Shown: in pieces, positions 18,638 to 30,443 of the stretch | How positions within the stretch are numbered: position 1 is the stretch's first letter | How the letters are laid out: the number at the start of each line of letters is the position of its first letter | Assembly: GCF_904831005.1 (NCBI RefSeq) | Contig: NZ_LR882982.1 | Span: 868,001 to 932,000, forward strand | Length of the DNA stretch: 64,000 nt | Source of the DNA: Microbacterium hydrocarbonoxydans | Lineage (GTDB): Bacteria; Actinomycetota; Actinomycetes; Actinomycetales; Microbacteriaceae | Direction: 5' to 3' | The notes under the pieces: generated by a model | Seen by the model: only the letters and a program-made list of their open reading frames with translations | Databases searched by the model: none | Told to the model about the DNA's origin: nothing | Position numbers and translations under genes: made by a program

Positions 18638-20883
18638 CCGGTCACCTCCGACAGATCGACGGTGTAGACGCGTCGATCGCCATCGGGCGCGGTCACGTCG
18701 ACCGTGGTGGTGCCGGAGCCGCCGGGGAACACGCGCAGCTGCAGACCCTCGTGATAGTCGTAGTCGGGGCGATCGCTCCGCGCGCCCCACGGCAGCACCG
18801 TTCCCGACCGCACATACAGCGGCAGGGAGTCGTACCCGTGCGTCTCTCGACGCCATGCGCCGCCCGTCACCGTCTCGCCGGTGAGCAACGAGGTCCACAC
18901 GCCGTCGGGCAGATAGAACTCGACCGATCCGTCGGCGGAGAAGACGGGGGCGACCAGCAGACCGGACCCGAGCATGTACTGGCGGTCCAGGTACCCGACC
19001 GCAGGATCGTGGGGGAACTCCACCTGCATCGGGCGCATCAGCGGCAGGCCCGTGTGCACGGCATCCAGACCCTGCTGATACAGATACGGCATCAGACGCA
19101 TCTTCAGCTGCGTGAACCGACGCGTGACGTCGACGGCCTCCTCGTCGAACATCCACGGCACCCGGTAGGAGCTGGAGCCGTGGAATCGCGAGTGCGAGCC
19201 GAGCAGACCGAACGCGGTCCATCGCTTGAAGACCCCGGCGTCCGGGGTGCCTTCGAAGCCGCCGATGTCGTGGCTCCAGAAGGCGAACCCGCTGAGTGCC
19301 AGCGAGAGCCCGCCGCGCAGGGTCTCCGCCATCGACGTGTAGGTCGACGTGGAGTCGCCGCCCCAGTGCACCGGCATGCTCTGCCCACCGGCTGTCGCCG
19401 AGCGGGCGAAGAGCACAGCGTCGTCGGCGCCACGCGCCTCGGTCAGCACATCGTGCACCGCCCGGTTGTAGAGGTCGGTGTACAGGTTGTGCATCCGCTC
19501 GGGATCCGAGCCGTCCGACCACACCACCTCTGTGGGGATGCGCTCGCCGAAGTCGGTCTTGAAGCAGTCGACGCCCTGGGCGATCAAGCGGCGCAGGTGG
19601 CCCTGGTACCACGCGGTGGCGTCGGGATTCGTGAAGTCGACGAGGCCCATGCCCGCCTGCCACAGGTCCCACTGCCACACCGACCCGTCGGGTCGGGTGA
19701 CGAGGAACCCGTGGTCGGCCGCTTCACGGAAGAGCGGGGAGCGCTGGGCGATGTAGGGGTTGATCCACACGCAGACCCTCAGGTCCTTCTCGTGCAGTCG
19801 CGAGAGCATGCCCTCGGGGTCCGGGAACACCCGGGGGTCCCATTCGAAGTCGCACCAGTTGAACTCGCGCATCCAGAAGCAGTCGAAGTGGAACACCGAC
19901 ACCGGCAGCTCCCGCGCCGCCATCTCGTCGATGAACGAGCTGACGGTCTGCTCGTCGTAGTCGGTGGTGAAGCTCGTCGACAGCCAGAGGCCGTACGACC
20001 ATGCGGGCACGACGGGCGGCCGCCCGGTGAGCGCCGTGTAGCGTCCGAGCACGTCCTTGGGCGTGGGCCCGGCGATCACGAAGTACTCGAGGACCTCGCC
20101 GGAGACGGAGAACTGCACCCGCTCCACGGACTCGGAGCCGATCTCGTACGACACGTGCCCCGGGTCGTTGACCAGCACTCCGTAGCCGCGGTTCGACAGA
20201 TGGAAGGGGATGCTCTTGTACGCCTGTTCGCTGGAGGTGCCGCCGTCTGCGTTCCAGATGTCGACCGACTGGCCGTTCTTGACCAGTGGACCGAAGCGCT
20301 CGCCCAGGCCGTAGATCAGCTCGCCGACACCGAGGTCGAGCTGCTCGTGCACGAATGCCGATGCGGTGGGGGCCGTGCCGTTCGACCCTGACCCGCCCTG
20401 GCGGGCGTTGTCGACGATGCCCGAGTCGACCTGCGCTCCGGGGGCGAGTCGCACGTATCCCTGCGCCTTGTGGCCGCTCCCGGTCACCCGGTGCCCGTCG
20501 ACCTCGAACGAGAGGTTCCACGGCGAGCCGGGGGTGATCCTGGCCACCAGAGCGCCCGCGTCGAGAGCACCCCCCGCTGCCGAGACGGTCGCCGACGCTG
20601 CGCCTCCGCCCGCGCCCGGGAGCCCGAAGCCGCCGTGCCATCTCGCGCCCTCGTGGTGGGCGATGCGCACGCGGATCACGCCTTCTGCGGGAGACGAGAG
20701 GGTGGTGGTCAGCACCGGCCGGTTGAGTGTGTCGCCGCGCTTGGTGATCGTCATGGTCGGCGCCGTGATGACGAGGCCGGGTCCGTCTGGGGTGTCGGTG
20801 GTCTCGGTGATGTCGTAGGCCTCCTGCGCATAGAGCGCGGTGACGCCCGGACGCAGCTGCCAGAATCCATCGGTGAACTTCAT
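18634..20883 (-). CDS. GH31 alpha-glycosidase, YicI-like alpha-xylosidase
   Basis: The 749-residue protein is close in pattern to alpha-xylosidase YicI. It starts [18 protein letters not shown], carries the nucleophile Asp in [14 protein letters not shown], the general acid Asp in [12 protein letters not shown], and [14 protein letters not shown] after it. YicI-type enzymes release xylose from isoprimeverose-like ends. With GH1 downstream and an importer upstream, the likely substrate is a xyloglucan-derived oligosaccharide; this is inference, and other alpha-glycosides remain possible. The ATG overlaps the TAA of the preceding permease by one base (TAATG) and has GGAG upstream. Confidence 0.9.
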   Translation of the reverse strand: MKFTDGFWQLRPGVTALYAQEAYDITETTDTPDGPGLVITAPTMTITKRGDTLNRPVLTTTLSSPAEGVIRVRIAHHEGARWHGGFGLPGAGGGAASATVSAAGGALDAGALVARITPGSPWNLSFEVDGHRVTGSGHKAQGYVRLAPGAQVDSGIVDNARQGGSGSNGTAPTASAFVHEQLDLGVGELIYGLGERFGPLVKNGQSVDIWNADGGTSSEQAYKSIPFHLSNRGYGVLVNDPGHVSYEIGSESVERVQFSVSGEVLEYFVIAGPTPKDVLGRYTALTGRPPVVPAWSYGLWLSTSFTTDYDEQTVSSFIDEMAARELPVSVFHFDCFWMREFNWCDFEWDPRVFPDPEGMLSRLHEKDLRVCVWINPYIAQRSPLFREAADHGFLVTRPDGSVWQWDLWQAGMGLVDFTNPDATAWYQGHLRRLIAQGVDCFKTDFGERIPTEVVWSDGSDPERMHNLYTDLYNRAVHDVLTEARGADDAVLFARSATAGGQSMPVHWGGDSTSTYTSMAETLRGGLSLALSGFAFWSHDIGGFEGTPDAGVFKRWTAFGLLGSHSRFHGSSSYRVPWMFDEEAVDVTRRFTQLKMRLMPYLYQQGLDAVHTGLPLMRPMQVEFPHDPAVGYLDRQYMLGSGLLVAPVFSADGSVEFYLPDGVWTSLLTGETVTGGAWRRETHGYDSLPLYVRSGTVLPWGARSDRPDYDYHEGLQLRVFPGGSGTTTVDVTAPDGDRRVYTVDLSEVTG

Positions 20884-21770
20884 TACTTGACTGCTCCTGC
20901 CGTGATGCCGCGCGTGAGTGTGCGCTGGAAGATGAGGAAGAAGATGAGCGTGGGGATGATGCCCAGCAGTGCGGACGCGCTCGTGGTGGTGACGTCCATC
21001 AGTCGATCGCCCTGCAGAACACTGATCGCGACGGGCACTGTCTGGTTGGCGTTCGATGCGAGGAACGTCAGCGGGATGAGGAATTCGTTCCACGTCCAGA
21101 TGAAGAAGAAGATGAGCAGCACCGACAGGGTCGGGCGGCTGATCGGGAAGACCACGCGCCACAGGATCTGCCACCGGGTCGCGCCGTCGAGGGATGCCGC
21201 TTCGAGGATCTCCTTCGGGAAGGTGCCGTAGACCGACGACAGCAGGTACGTTCCGAAGGCCGCCTGGATCACCGTGAACACGATGATGACCGACCACACG
21301 TTGTCGTACAGGCCGACCGATTTGAACATGTAGTACAGCGGGTACAGCAGGGCCTCCTGCGGCAGGAGGTTCGCGAGCAGGAAGAGCAGCACGATCCAGC
21401 TGCGGCCACGGACACGACCGATCCCGATCGCGAAGGCGTTGAGCATCGAGATGACGACGGCGAGCACCGAGACGATGCCGGCGATGAAGATCGAGTTCCA
21501 GACCTTCTCGGGAAAGTTGACCCGCTCCCAGAACTTGATGATCCCGCCGAAGTCGAGGGTCTCGGGAAACGCGAGCGGGCCCGAGGTCGCGTAGTCGACC
21601 GGTGACTTGAACGAGTTGACCAGCACCAGGTAGAACGGTGCGATCACGAGCAGCGCTCCGATCACGACGAGCGCGAGGAGCAGCCAGTCGACCGGACGTT
21701 TCTTGGTCATACCGCCGCGCGGACGCGCCTTGGACGGCTTGCCGGTGACGATGGCAGTGGTGGCGTGCAT
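20883..21770 (-). CDS. carbohydrate ABC transporter permease (MalG type)
   Basis: The 295-residue inner-membrane subunit has six helices and the EAA loop EAASLDGATRWQILWRVVFP that docks the ATPase. It is the second permease of a CUT1-type sugar importer. Its ATG shares bases with the TGA of the first permease (TGATG). No ATPase gene lies in the operon, so a shared MsiK-like ATPase encoded elsewhere is expected, as is usual in actinobacteria. Confidence 0.93.
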   Translation of the reverse strand: MHATTAIVTGKPSKARPRGGMTKKRPVDWLLLALVVIGALLVIAPFYLVLVNSFKSPVDYATSGPLAFPETLDFGGIIKFWERVNFPEKVWNSIFIAGIVSVLAVVISMLNAFAIGIGRVRGRSWIVLLFLLANLLPQEALLYPLYYMFKSVGLYDNVWSVIIVFTVIQAAFGTYLLSSVYGTFPKEILEAASLDGATRWQILWRVVFPISRPTLSVLLIFFFIWTWNEFLIPLTFLASNANQTVPVAISVLQGDRLMDVTTTSASALLGIIPTLIFFLIFQRTLTRGITAGAVK

Positions 21771-22735
21771 CACAGACCCGCCCTTTCCTTGCGCTCGAGG
21801 GAGTTCTGGACGCGGATGAAGATGATCGACACGATCACCACGACGATCGTGAGCACTGTGGCGATCGTCGCGCCGTAGCCCACGTTCCGCTTGGTGAAGA
21901 ACTCCTGATACGCGTAGTAGGCCGGCACGAGGGTCGAACCTGCGGGGCCGCCGCGCGTGATGATGTAGACCGGACCGAACACCTTCAGAGCGGCGATCGT
22001 GCAGGTCAGGGTGACGACGAAGATCTCGGGGCGGATGATGCTCATCGTGATCGCCGAGAAACGCTGGAACCAGTTGGCCCCGTCGAGCTCGGCGGCTTCG
22101 TAGAGCTCGGGATCGACGCGCTGCAGCGCTGCCATGAAGACCACGACGGGATAGCCGAGCTGCACCCACACCATGACCACCATGAGCACGATCAGCGCCG
22201 AGGGCATCTGACCGAGCCAGTCGTAGGCCGGGATGCCGAACCAGCTGAGGATCTGGTTCAGTGCTCCGTCGCCACCGGGGCGCACGATCCACCCGATCAC
22301 GATGCCGGCCACGGCGATGGGGAGGATCTGCGGAAGGTAGTAGGTCGCCCGCAGGAAGCTTCCGACCTTGCCGCCGAACTTGCGACCGACGACGTCGAAC
22401 AGGAGCGCGGCGACCATGAGGCCGACGATCGTGGGAACGACCACCATGGCGATGATCATCCAGACGGAGTTGGTGAACGAGGTCCAGAAGTCGCTGTCGG
22501 TGAGGATCTTCTGCCAGTTCTCGAGCCCGATGAACTCCGGAGTGCGCACTCCCTTCCACTTCGTGAAGGTGAGGTACACGTTCCAGACGAGCGGGACGAT
22601 GACGACGACGAGCAGGAGCACGAAGCCGGGGAGCAGGTACATCCAGTACGCGCCGGTCCCTCCGCGGCGCTGCGGGATCGACGGCTCTTCGGGCGGCAGC
22701 TTCGTGCGGCCCTCACGGCGGGTGGCGAGTGACAT
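21770..22735 (-). CDS. carbohydrate ABC transporter permease (MalF type)
   Basis: This 321-residue permease has a cytoplasmic N-terminus, six helices and the EAA loop EAAELDGANWFQRFSAITMS. It pairs with the MalG-type subunit downstream. I chose the second ATG (22735): GGAG lies six bases ahead of it but directly abuts the first ATG (22741), leaving no spacing. Confidence 0.91.
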   Translation of the reverse strand: MSLATRREGRTKLPPEEPSIPQRRGGTGAYWMYLLPGFVLLLVVVIVPLVWNVYLTFTKWKGVRTPEFIGLENWQKILTDSDFWTSFTNSVWMIIAMVVVPTIVGLMVAALLFDVVGRKFGGKVGSFLRATYYLPQILPIAVAGIVIGWIVRPGGDGALNQILSWFGIPAYDWLGQMPSALIVLMVVMVWVQLGYPVVVFMAALQRVDPELYEAAELDGANWFQRFSAITMSIIRPEIFVVTLTCTIAALKVFGPVYIITRGGPAGSTLVPAYYAYQEFFTKRNVGYGATIATVLTIVVVIVSIIFIRVQNSLERKERAGL

Positions 22736-22753
22736 TTTCATCTCCAGGAGGAT

Positions 22754-22786
22754 GCGAGGGCGGCACGGTTCGGGTGCCGCCCCCGC
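22754..22786 (-). repeat. intercistronic hairpin after the binding-protein gene
   Basis: GGGCGGCAC (22758-22766) pairs perfectly with GTGCCGCCC (22774-22782), and GCG/CGC extends the stem after one mismatch. It lies in the 58-base gap between the binding-protein gene and the first permease. Such hairpins often protect the upstream mRNA or attenuate downstream genes, allowing excess binding protein. Confidence 0.7.
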
Positions 22787-22793
22787 GAATGGA

Positions 22794-24101
22794 TCAACGG
22801 AATTCCGCGGTGCCCTCGTCGTACTGCTCGCCGAGGTTCTCGTTGGTGGTCTCGGCGTTCTGCGTGCCGGTGATGAGTCCCTGGAGCTCCTGGACGATCA
22901 CGTCGTAGAAGCCGGGTGCGGGCCAATCCGGGTAGAACGAGAGTCCGTCGGCGTCGAGCACGCCGTTGAACGTCTCGATCAGTGCCGCGCTCTTCTCATC
23001 GGTGATGTCGGCGGTGTCGGCCGCGACGGGAAGACCGCCGTTGTTGCCGATGATCGCCTGGATCTCGGGCCGCATCGTGATGTCGATGAACTCGTATGCC
23101 AGTTCCTTGTTCGCCGCGTTCTCGGGCACGACCCAGAGGTTGCCCGAAGAGCCGAGCGACAGGTCGGCGCCGGGGAAGGCGGTCAGCGTCCAGTCGAAAT
23201 CGGTCGCCTCGGCGACGAAGCGACCGAACCACCACGAGCCGGAGACGAAGATCGGGGCGGTGCCGTTGATGAACGACACTCCGGCGTCCTCGGCCTTGAC
23301 CGACGACACATCCGAGGCGATGTACCCCTTGTCGACGTACTCCTTGAGAGTCTCGGTCGCCGAGGTGACCTCGGGGCCCTGCCAGTCGACCGGCTCCTTG
23401 TAGAGCTGGTAGTCGTCGACGAAGCCGCGGTCGGCTTCGTTCAGGGCGAGCTGGTACCAGAGCTGCCCCAGCGGATACTCCGCGCCGGCCTCGGCCAGCG
23501 GAGTGACGCCCTGCGCGACGAACGCGTCGAGCACGTCGACGAACTCCTCGTACGTCGTCGGGATCTCGAGCCCTGCCGCGGCGAACGCGTCCTGGTTGTA
23601 GTAGACGCCCACGAACTCGCCGTAGTTCGGAACGCCGAACCACATGTCGCCGCCCATCACACCGTCTTCGGAGTACTTGGCGGTGGTCTGCAGCGACGGG
23701 GCGAGCTTCTCATCCCAGCCGTACTCCTCGACGGCATCCGAGATGTCGGAGATCAGTCCGGTCGAGGCGAGGAATCCCGCGGTGGCGTTGCCCTTGTTGA
23801 ACTCCATCAGATCGGGGGCGGCGTCGGTGTCGAGCACCTGGCTCGCGGTCTTCTGGATCTGCTCGAAGGACTTCTCCTCGAACTCGACGGTCGCTCCGGT
23901 CTCCTCCTCGAAGATCGCGATCGCCTCGGCCCAGGCCTTGCCCATCGCGCTGTCTGCTCCTTCGTAGTGCCAGAGCTTGAGGGTCTGCCCGTCTCCTCCC
24001 TCGTCGGAGGATCCGGCGGTGCAGCCACTGAGCGCGATCCCCGTCGCCGTCAGTGCGGCCAGTGCGGCCAGAGTCTTCGTCCTGCGGATGTTGCGTGCCA
24101 T
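22794..24101 (-). CDS. sugar ABC transporter substrate-binding lipoprotein
   Basis: This 435-residue family 1 extracellular binding protein has a lipoprotein signal peptide (basic MARNIRRTK, hydrophobic stretch, lipobox ALSGC with Cys at about 27). The mature part begins KLWHYEGADSAMGKAWAEAI and contains the family's FVSGSWWFGRF region. It delivers an oligosaccharide to the two permeases. The ATG at 24101 has AAGGAG 7-8 bases ahead and gives a proper signal peptide; a longer frame adds 13 residues without that signal. It is the first gene of the operon. Confidence 0.93.
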   Translation of the reverse strand: MARNIRRTKTLAALAALTATGIALSGCTAGSSDEGGDGQTLKLWHYEGADSAMGKAWAEAIAIFEEETGATVEFEEKSFEQIQKTASQVLDTDAAPDLMEFNKGNATAGFLASTGLISDISDAVEEYGWDEKLAPSLQTTAKYSEDGVMGGDMWFGVPNYGEFVGVYYNQDAFAAAGLEIPTTYEEFVDVLDAFVAQGVTPLAEAGAEYPLGQLWYQLALNEADRGFVDDYQLYKEPVDWQGPEVTSATETLKEYVDKGYIASDVSSVKAEDAGVSFINGTAPIFVSGSWWFGRFVAEATDFDWTLTAFPGADLSLGSSGNLWVVPENAANKELAYEFIDITMRPEIQAIIGNNGGLPVAADTADITDEKSAALIETFNGVLDADGLSFYPDWPAPGFYDVIVQELQGLITGTQNAETTNENLGEQYDEGTAEFR

Positions 24102-24187
24102 CGTCGGCACTCCTTTCTGATGGGCCATGCGGCCGGACACATCGGTGGGTCGTTCTCGTTCTTGTCTTCAGTTGTCACGCGCCATCA

Positions 24188-24201
24188 TCGAAGCGTTTCG
24201 A
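24188..24201. promoter_or_regulatory. LacI-type operator before the sugar ABC operon
   Basis: TCGAAGCGTTTCGA is a near-palindrome of the LacI/GalR class with one mismatched pair. It lies about 90 bases upstream of the binding-protein start and shares the CGAAGCG core with the site upstream of the adjacent lacI-type gene (25284-25295). Confidence 0.7.
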
Positions 24202-24235
24202 CGATGGAGATGCGCGTATGCGTCTCCGCCGTCGA

Positions 24236-25249
24236 TCACTCCCGGGCGGGGGCGATCGATCCGGTGGAGTGGTACTCGGGAGGGATGAGGTGGATGCGGG
24301 GCGCGGTGCCCGGCTGGTCGAGATGCGTGTCGGCCAGTTCGACCGCCAGCTCGCACGATCGCGCGGGGATCAGGGGAATCGTGTCGATGGGCGTCGCGAG
24401 AGCGGAGGTGTCGAACGACGCTGCCGCAGAGATGACCGACACGTCTTCGCCGACCCGCAGACCTCGCTCGTCGAGGGCGCGCAGAAGGACGTCGTGGACG
24501 TCGCCGACCGCGTGCACGATGAATGCCCGGACGCCACGGTCCAGAGCGACCTCGGTGGCGGCCCGGACAGCCGACGGATCGGTCGCGGACGAGCCCGTCG
24601 TCACCCACTCGAGAGCGACCCCGCGGTCAGCCGCGCGCTCCTGGGCGCCGCGGAGAAGGCGCCGAGGGAAGTTCGACTTCCGGTACGAGACCTCTGTCTG
24701 TCCGAGCAGGGTCACGCGCGAGTGGCCGGCGTCCGCCATGCGATCGACCGCCAGACCTCCGGCGGACTCGAAGTCGAGGTCGACGCAGGTGAGGCCTTCT
24801 GGGTCGTCGGGGATGCCGATGAACACGGTGGGGGTGCGCACACTGCGTGCGATGGCCGCCCGCTCATCGTCGGGGGCGACGTCGAGTACCAGGATGGCGT
24901 CGACCAGTCTGCTCGCGGCGACTCGATTCATGCCGTCGGAGGCCTGCTCATCGGTGAGGAGCAGGATGTCGTAGCCGCGGCGCCGCGCGGCCACGGCGGT
25001 GGCGAGCACGAACGCCATGTGCGTCGGGGCGTGGGTGTCGGCCCGCAGGGGTTCGGTGAGGGCGAAGATGTGCGTGCGTCGGCCAGCGAGCATGCGTGCG
25101 CCCGCATCGGGTTCGTAGCCGAGCTCCTGGACCGCGCCCTCGATGCGCAGGCGGGTCTTCTCCGAGACCGGGCGCTTGCCGCTCAGCGCGTAGGAGACGG
25201 TGCTGATCGACACTCCGGCAGCCTTCGCCACCTCGTGGATCGTCGCCAT
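24236..25249 (-). CDS. LacI-family repressor of the sugar operon
   Basis: The 337-residue protein has a LacI helix-turn-helix (residues 2-22, TIHEVAKAAGVSISTVSYAL), the hinge RMLAGRRTH near residue 55 and a periplasmic-binding-like effector domain. It lies directly upstream of the ABC/GH31/GH1 operon. Palindromes with the same core are found before it and before the operon. It probably represses both until a sugar inducer binds. Confidence 0.92.
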   Translation of the reverse strand: MATIHEVAKAAGVSISTVSYALSGKRPVSEKTRLRIEGAVQELGYEPDAGARMLAGRRTHIFALTEPLRADTHAPTHMAFVLATAVAARRRGYDILLLTDEQASDGMNRVAASRLVDAILVLDVAPDDERAAIARSVRTPTVFIGIPDDPEGLTCVDLDFESAGGLAVDRMADAGHSRVTLLGQTEVSYRKSNFPRRLLRGAQERAADRGVALEWVTTGSSATDPSAVRAATEVALDRGVRAFIVHAVGDVHDVLLRALDERGLRVGEDVSVISAAASFDTSALATPIDTIPLIPARSCELAVELADTHLDQPGTAPRIHLIPPEYHSTGSIAPARE

Positions 25250-25283
25250 GCTGACTCCATCGTCGCTCGTACCGGGAATTCAT

Positions 25284-25342
25284 CGAAGCGCTTCGCTTGC
25301 GCGTCTGAAGCGATGATAGGCACGGATGTGTGCGGGACGCAA
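25284..25342 (-). promoter_or_regulatory. promoter and operator of the lacI-type gene
   Basis: The perfect palindrome CGAAGCGCTTCG (25284-25295) lies downstream of a minus-strand promoter, TTGCGT (25337-25342), 18 bases, TATCAT (25313-25318). The predicted transcription start is near 25306, so repressor bound at the palindrome would block elongation and give autoregulation. Confidence 0.65.
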
Positions 25343-25372
25343 GCCTTTTGTGGTGGATCGCAACAAAAAGGC
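25343..25372 (-). terminator. possible terminator of the GNAT gene
   Basis: GCCTTTTGT (25343-25351) and ACAAAAAGGC (25363-25372) form an inverted repeat with one extra base in the right arm. It lies downstream of the minus-strand acetyltransferase gene. The arms are A/T-rich, unlike the surroundings, and partly abut the promoter of the lacI-type gene. Confidence 0.4.
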
Positions 25373-25459
25373 GGAGTTGCATGAGAGCGTTCCCGCGAAT
25401 CGGCCGGCGAAGGCGACGAGGCCTCGATGGGGGAGGGGATTCGAGACCCCGCCGCCGGT

Positions 25460-25918
25460 CTAGGAGGTGACGCGGATCTCTGCGATGACCTCGGAGTACT
25501 CGGTCTCCCCGACAGGGGTGAAGCCGACGCGCAGGAAGAAGGCCTCGGGGCCGTCTTCTCCTGCTTCGTAGATCACGTTGACGTGGTCGACGCCTCGTGC
25601 GCGCGCCTCTTCGAGAAGCTGCTCGACCGCGAAGCGGCCGAGTCCCTTGCCCTGGTCATCGGCGTCGACGTTGATGCGCCACAGCACGGAGCGGAAGTGC
25701 TCCTCGGGCGCCTCGGGATCGAAGTTCGCACTCACGAACCCGACGACCTGATCGCCGTCGAGCACGACCCGCTGCCAGGAGGTCAGGGGGTTGATGACCG
25801 TCGCTGCGATGCCGTAGGACACCGGAGCGAGGAACTGCTCCTGTCCGGGCTTCAGCGACAGGTTGTTCACGGCGACGATCGTCGCGGCGGAGAGTTCGAC
25901 CATGCGCAGTTCGGACAT
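25460..25918 (-). CDS. GNAT family N-acetyltransferase
   Basis: The 152-residue protein carries the acetyl-CoA-binding motif A of GNAT enzymes ([20 protein letters not shown], then [10 protein letters not shown]) and a following beta strand with a C-terminal FFLRVGFTP. The acceptor is unknown; the layout resembles small spermidine/aminoglycoside-type acetyltransferases. The ATG at 25918 lies exactly six bases after TAGCCT (25925-25930, read on the minus strand), so I prefer it to the in-frame GTG two codons upstream. Confidence 0.85.
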   Translation of the reverse strand: MSELRMVELSAATIVAVNNLSLKPGQEQFLAPVSYGIAATVINPLTSWQRVVLDGDQVVGFVSANFDPEAPEEHFRSVLWRINVDADDQGKGLGRFAVEQLLEEARARGVDHVNVIYEAGEDGPEAFFLRVGFTPVGETEYSEVIAEIRVTS

Positions 25919-26052
25919 AGTCACAGGCTAGCCCCTCCGTCGGGTGCCTGGTGGAAACCTCGACTTTCGTCAGGGGTCCACGTCTCCGGAATGCCGGAAG
26001 TCGATGTGCGGGCCCCACCTCCCGCGGACACGCGCCGGGGGAGCCTCAGGTA

Positions 26053-26066
26053 TCTTGGTATCGAGA
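26053..26066. promoter_or_regulatory. palindrome-like box before isocitrate dehydrogenase
   Basis: TCTTGGTATCGAGA matches the sucC leader box TCTCGACATCGAGA at 11 of 14 positions, and the three differences are transitions. It overlaps a TATCTT -10-like element (26051-26056). Confidence 0.4.
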
Positions 26067-26098
26067 CAAATATGCCCTCGCGAACGGAGAACCTCCTG

Positions 26099-28318
<2,220 letters not shown>

Positions 28319-28329
28319 GTGACAGACGA

Positions 28330-28363
28330 GAAGGGGCCGGATGCGAAAGCATCCGGCCCCTTC
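28330..28363. terminator. bidirectional terminator with GAAA loop
   Basis: A perfect 15-bp stem, GAAGGGGCCGGATGC (28330-28344) with its complement at 28349-28363, is closed by a GAAA tetraloop. It separates the convergent icd and L,D-transpeptidase genes. Confidence 0.92.
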
Positions 28364-28409
28364 TTCGTGTCACGGGCCCGCAGCGCTGTGCGCGCCCGAC
28401 CCGCGCGGA

Positions 28410-29936
28410 TCAGTTGTGCACCGAGACTTCCATCCCGATCGGCGACCAGTCGTAGACGAACTTCGCGACATCGATCGGCATGTTGATGCAGCCGTGGCTG
28501 CGCGGATTGCCGAAGTCGTTGTGCCAGTAGGTGCCGTGGAAACCCTCGTCGCCGTTGAAGTACGTGACCCAGGGCACGTTGGGCGTCTCGGTGATCGACC
28601 CGTCGGGCTCACGACTCTTCATGTTCTGCGACCGCAGGTGGGCGTACACCGTGAAGTTGCCGACATCGGTGGGCGTGGCCGCCTTGCCGGAGGAGATCGA
28701 CCACGAGCGCACGACGTTGCCGTTCTCGATGAGGGTCGCTGTCTGCGAACCGAGGTCGACGTCGATGCGACGCTCCAGGTTCACCGACTCGAACGGGGTC
28801 TCCGCGACCTGGATCGGGAAGACGCCGTTGCCGCTCTCGAGGTTCGCGGCGGCTTCGGCGGCCAGGTTGGAAGTGTCTCCCACCGCCCGCCCGGTGACGC
28901 CCTCGGTCTCGACGCGCAGGATCTCGCCCGAGGAGTTCACGATGTTCGTCGCGTTCACCGGCGCGCGGTCGACGACTCCTGCGAGACCGTCGACCGTCGC
29001 CTGGATCGCCGCAGGATCGGCGGCGATGCGCAGCTCGCCGTCGTCGTCGACGACGCTGACCCACGTCGACACCGTCGCCGGGTCGACGGGCACCGTGCGC
29101 TCCTCGCCGATGTAGAAACCGACGGAGCCGAGCATCTCATTCATCGACGCCGCGAGTGCGGTCGCATCCTCGTCGCTCACCGCGGGTGCGGCCTCTGCGG
29201 GCCCCGCGGGGAACTCCAGGCTCTTCCCGCCCTCGGCGACCGCGTCGGCGATCGCTGCGGTGAGAGCATCCACGTCGACGGCTGTGCCGGCCGCGGAGGG
29301 GGTGATCGTGAAGGCGCCTGCGGCGCCGTCGTAGACGACTCCGGCGTCGACCGGCTCCTCGAAGCTCGACGGCACGGCGTCGCGAAGAGTCGCGTCCGCA
29401 GTGGCGGCGTCGAGGGTGATGTCGCCGGGTACGGGATCTCCCGACCATGCTCCGATGTTCCAGAGCGGGCGCTCTGCGAACGCCTCGTCGGCCAGAGCGG
29501 TGGCGTCGATGCTCGCTCCGAGCTCGGCCCCGCTGAGCACGACGTCGCCGTCGGCGCCGGTCAGTGTGATCTCGGTGGTTTCGACGTGCTCGTTGATGGC
29601 ATCGGCGGCAGCGCCCGGGGTCATCCAGCCCACGGGAATGCCCGCGACCGTCGTACCGGGGGCGATCAGGATCATCGATGCGGCGCCCGCGCCGAGCGCG
29701 ACGACGCCGACCCCGAGGCCGATCCACAGTCCGAGACGCTTCTTCTTCGGTGCGGGTTCGATCGGCGCCCAGGCGACCGGGGCGTCCCCGTCGCCGGGGG
29801 GAAGCGAGTCGGTCGGCGCGTCCGCGCCGCCGCTCGGTGGCGTGGCGGAATCAGGACCTGCGCCGGAGGTCGGTACCTCATTCAGCTTCGCGGTCTTCGC
29901 ATCGTCAGCTGAGATCAGATCGGTCACGAACTTCAC
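28410..29936 (-). CDS. L,D-transpeptidase (YkuD) with peptidoglycan-binding domains
   Basis: The 508-residue protein is a type II membrane protein. It has a Pro/Ser-rich cytoplasmic N-terminus, a helix at about residues 69-92, two repeats resembling the PG_binding_4 (YoaR-type) domain (about 95-370), and a C-terminal YkuD catalytic domain with FHGTYWHNDFGNPRSHGCIN, including the catalytic Cys in SHGC. It forms 3-3 cross-links in peptidoglycan outside the membrane. The start is a GTG at 29936 with a poor ribosome site; TATACA (29957-29962, minus strand) is a possible -10. Confidence 0.93.
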   Translation of the reverse strand: MKFVTDLISADDAKTAKLNEVPTSGAGPDSATPPSGGADAPTDSLPPGDGDAPVAWAPIEPAPKKKRLGLWIGLGVGVVALGAGAASMILIAPGTTVAGIPVGWMTPGAAADAINEHVETTEITLTGADGDVVLSGAELGASIDATALADEAFAERPLWNIGAWSGDPVPGDITLDAATADATLRDAVPSSFEEPVDAGVVYDGAAGAFTITPSAAGTAVDVDALTAAIADAVAEGGKSLEFPAGPAEAAPAVSDEDATALAASMNEMLGSVGFYIGEERTVPVDPATVSTWVSVVDDDGELRIAADPAAIQATVDGLAGVVDRAPVNATNIVNSSGEILRVETEGVTGRAVGDTSNLAAEAAANLESGNGVFPIQVAETPFESVNLERRIDVDLGSQTATLIENGNVVRSWSISSGKAATPTDVGNFTVYAHLRSQNMKSREPDGSITETPNVPWVTYFNGDEGFHGTYWHNDFGNPRSHGCINMPIDVAKFVYDWSPIGMEVSVHN

Positions 29937-30035
29937 CCCCCGGTTCTCACGTGGCCTGTATATCGCTCAATCGTACGGGATCGGATGTAACGGAGAGGCA
30001 ACGGTCGTGATATAGAGCGTTCGAGACCGTCGCGA

Positions 30036-30443
30036 TCAGTCCGAGATGACTGCGAGTCCGTCGATCTCGACGAGCATCTCTTCGCGGGGGAGTCCCGTGA
30101 AGACCGTCGTGCGCGAGGGGAGGACGTCGCTCGTGGTGTGCGCGGTCACGAACTCGCCGTACGCCTCGTTCATGATCGGGAAGTCCTCGCGCTTGGTGAG
30201 GTAGACCCGCAGCATCACGACGTCGTCGAAGGTGGCACCGGATGCTTCGACGATCGCCTTGACGTTCTCGAGGGTGCGAGTCGTCTGTGCGGCGACGTCG
30301 CCCGGGAAAAGGTATTCGTTGGTCTGGGGGTCGACGGGGCCCTGGCCGGAGACCTGGACGATCGGTCCCTTGCGCACTCCCTGCGAGAACGTGTGTGCGG
30401 GTGCGGGGGCGGCGGTGGTCGAAACGCGGGTCTTCGCAGTCAT
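30036..30443 (-). CDS. RidA family imine deaminase
   Basis: This 135-residue YjgF/YER057c/UK114 protein has the family core (GPIVQVSGQGPVDPQTNEYL, ENVKAIVEASGATFDDVVML) and the catalytic Arg in LPSRTTVFTGLP. RidA proteins hydrolyse reactive enamine/imine intermediates released by PLP-dependent dehydratases. It is divergent from a D-serine-dehydratase-like PLP enzyme only 25 bases away, which would produce such intermediates. TAGGCT (30450-30455, minus strand) lies exactly six bases from the ATG, so it is probably leaderless. Confidence 0.92.
   Translation of the reverse strand: MTAKTRVSTTAAPAPAHTFSQGVRKGPIVQVSGQGPVDPQTNEYLFPGDVAAQTTRTLENVKAIVEASGATFDDVVMLRVYLTKREDFPIMNEAYGEFVTAHTTSDVLPSRTTVFTGLPREEMLVEIDGLAVISD

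Noticed and set aside
26072..26098. Upstream ATG start for isocitrate dehydrogenase
   Set aside because: It would add nine residues not expected at the N-terminus of monomeric IDH. It is not excluded, since a -10-like TATCTT lies 15 bases upstream of it.
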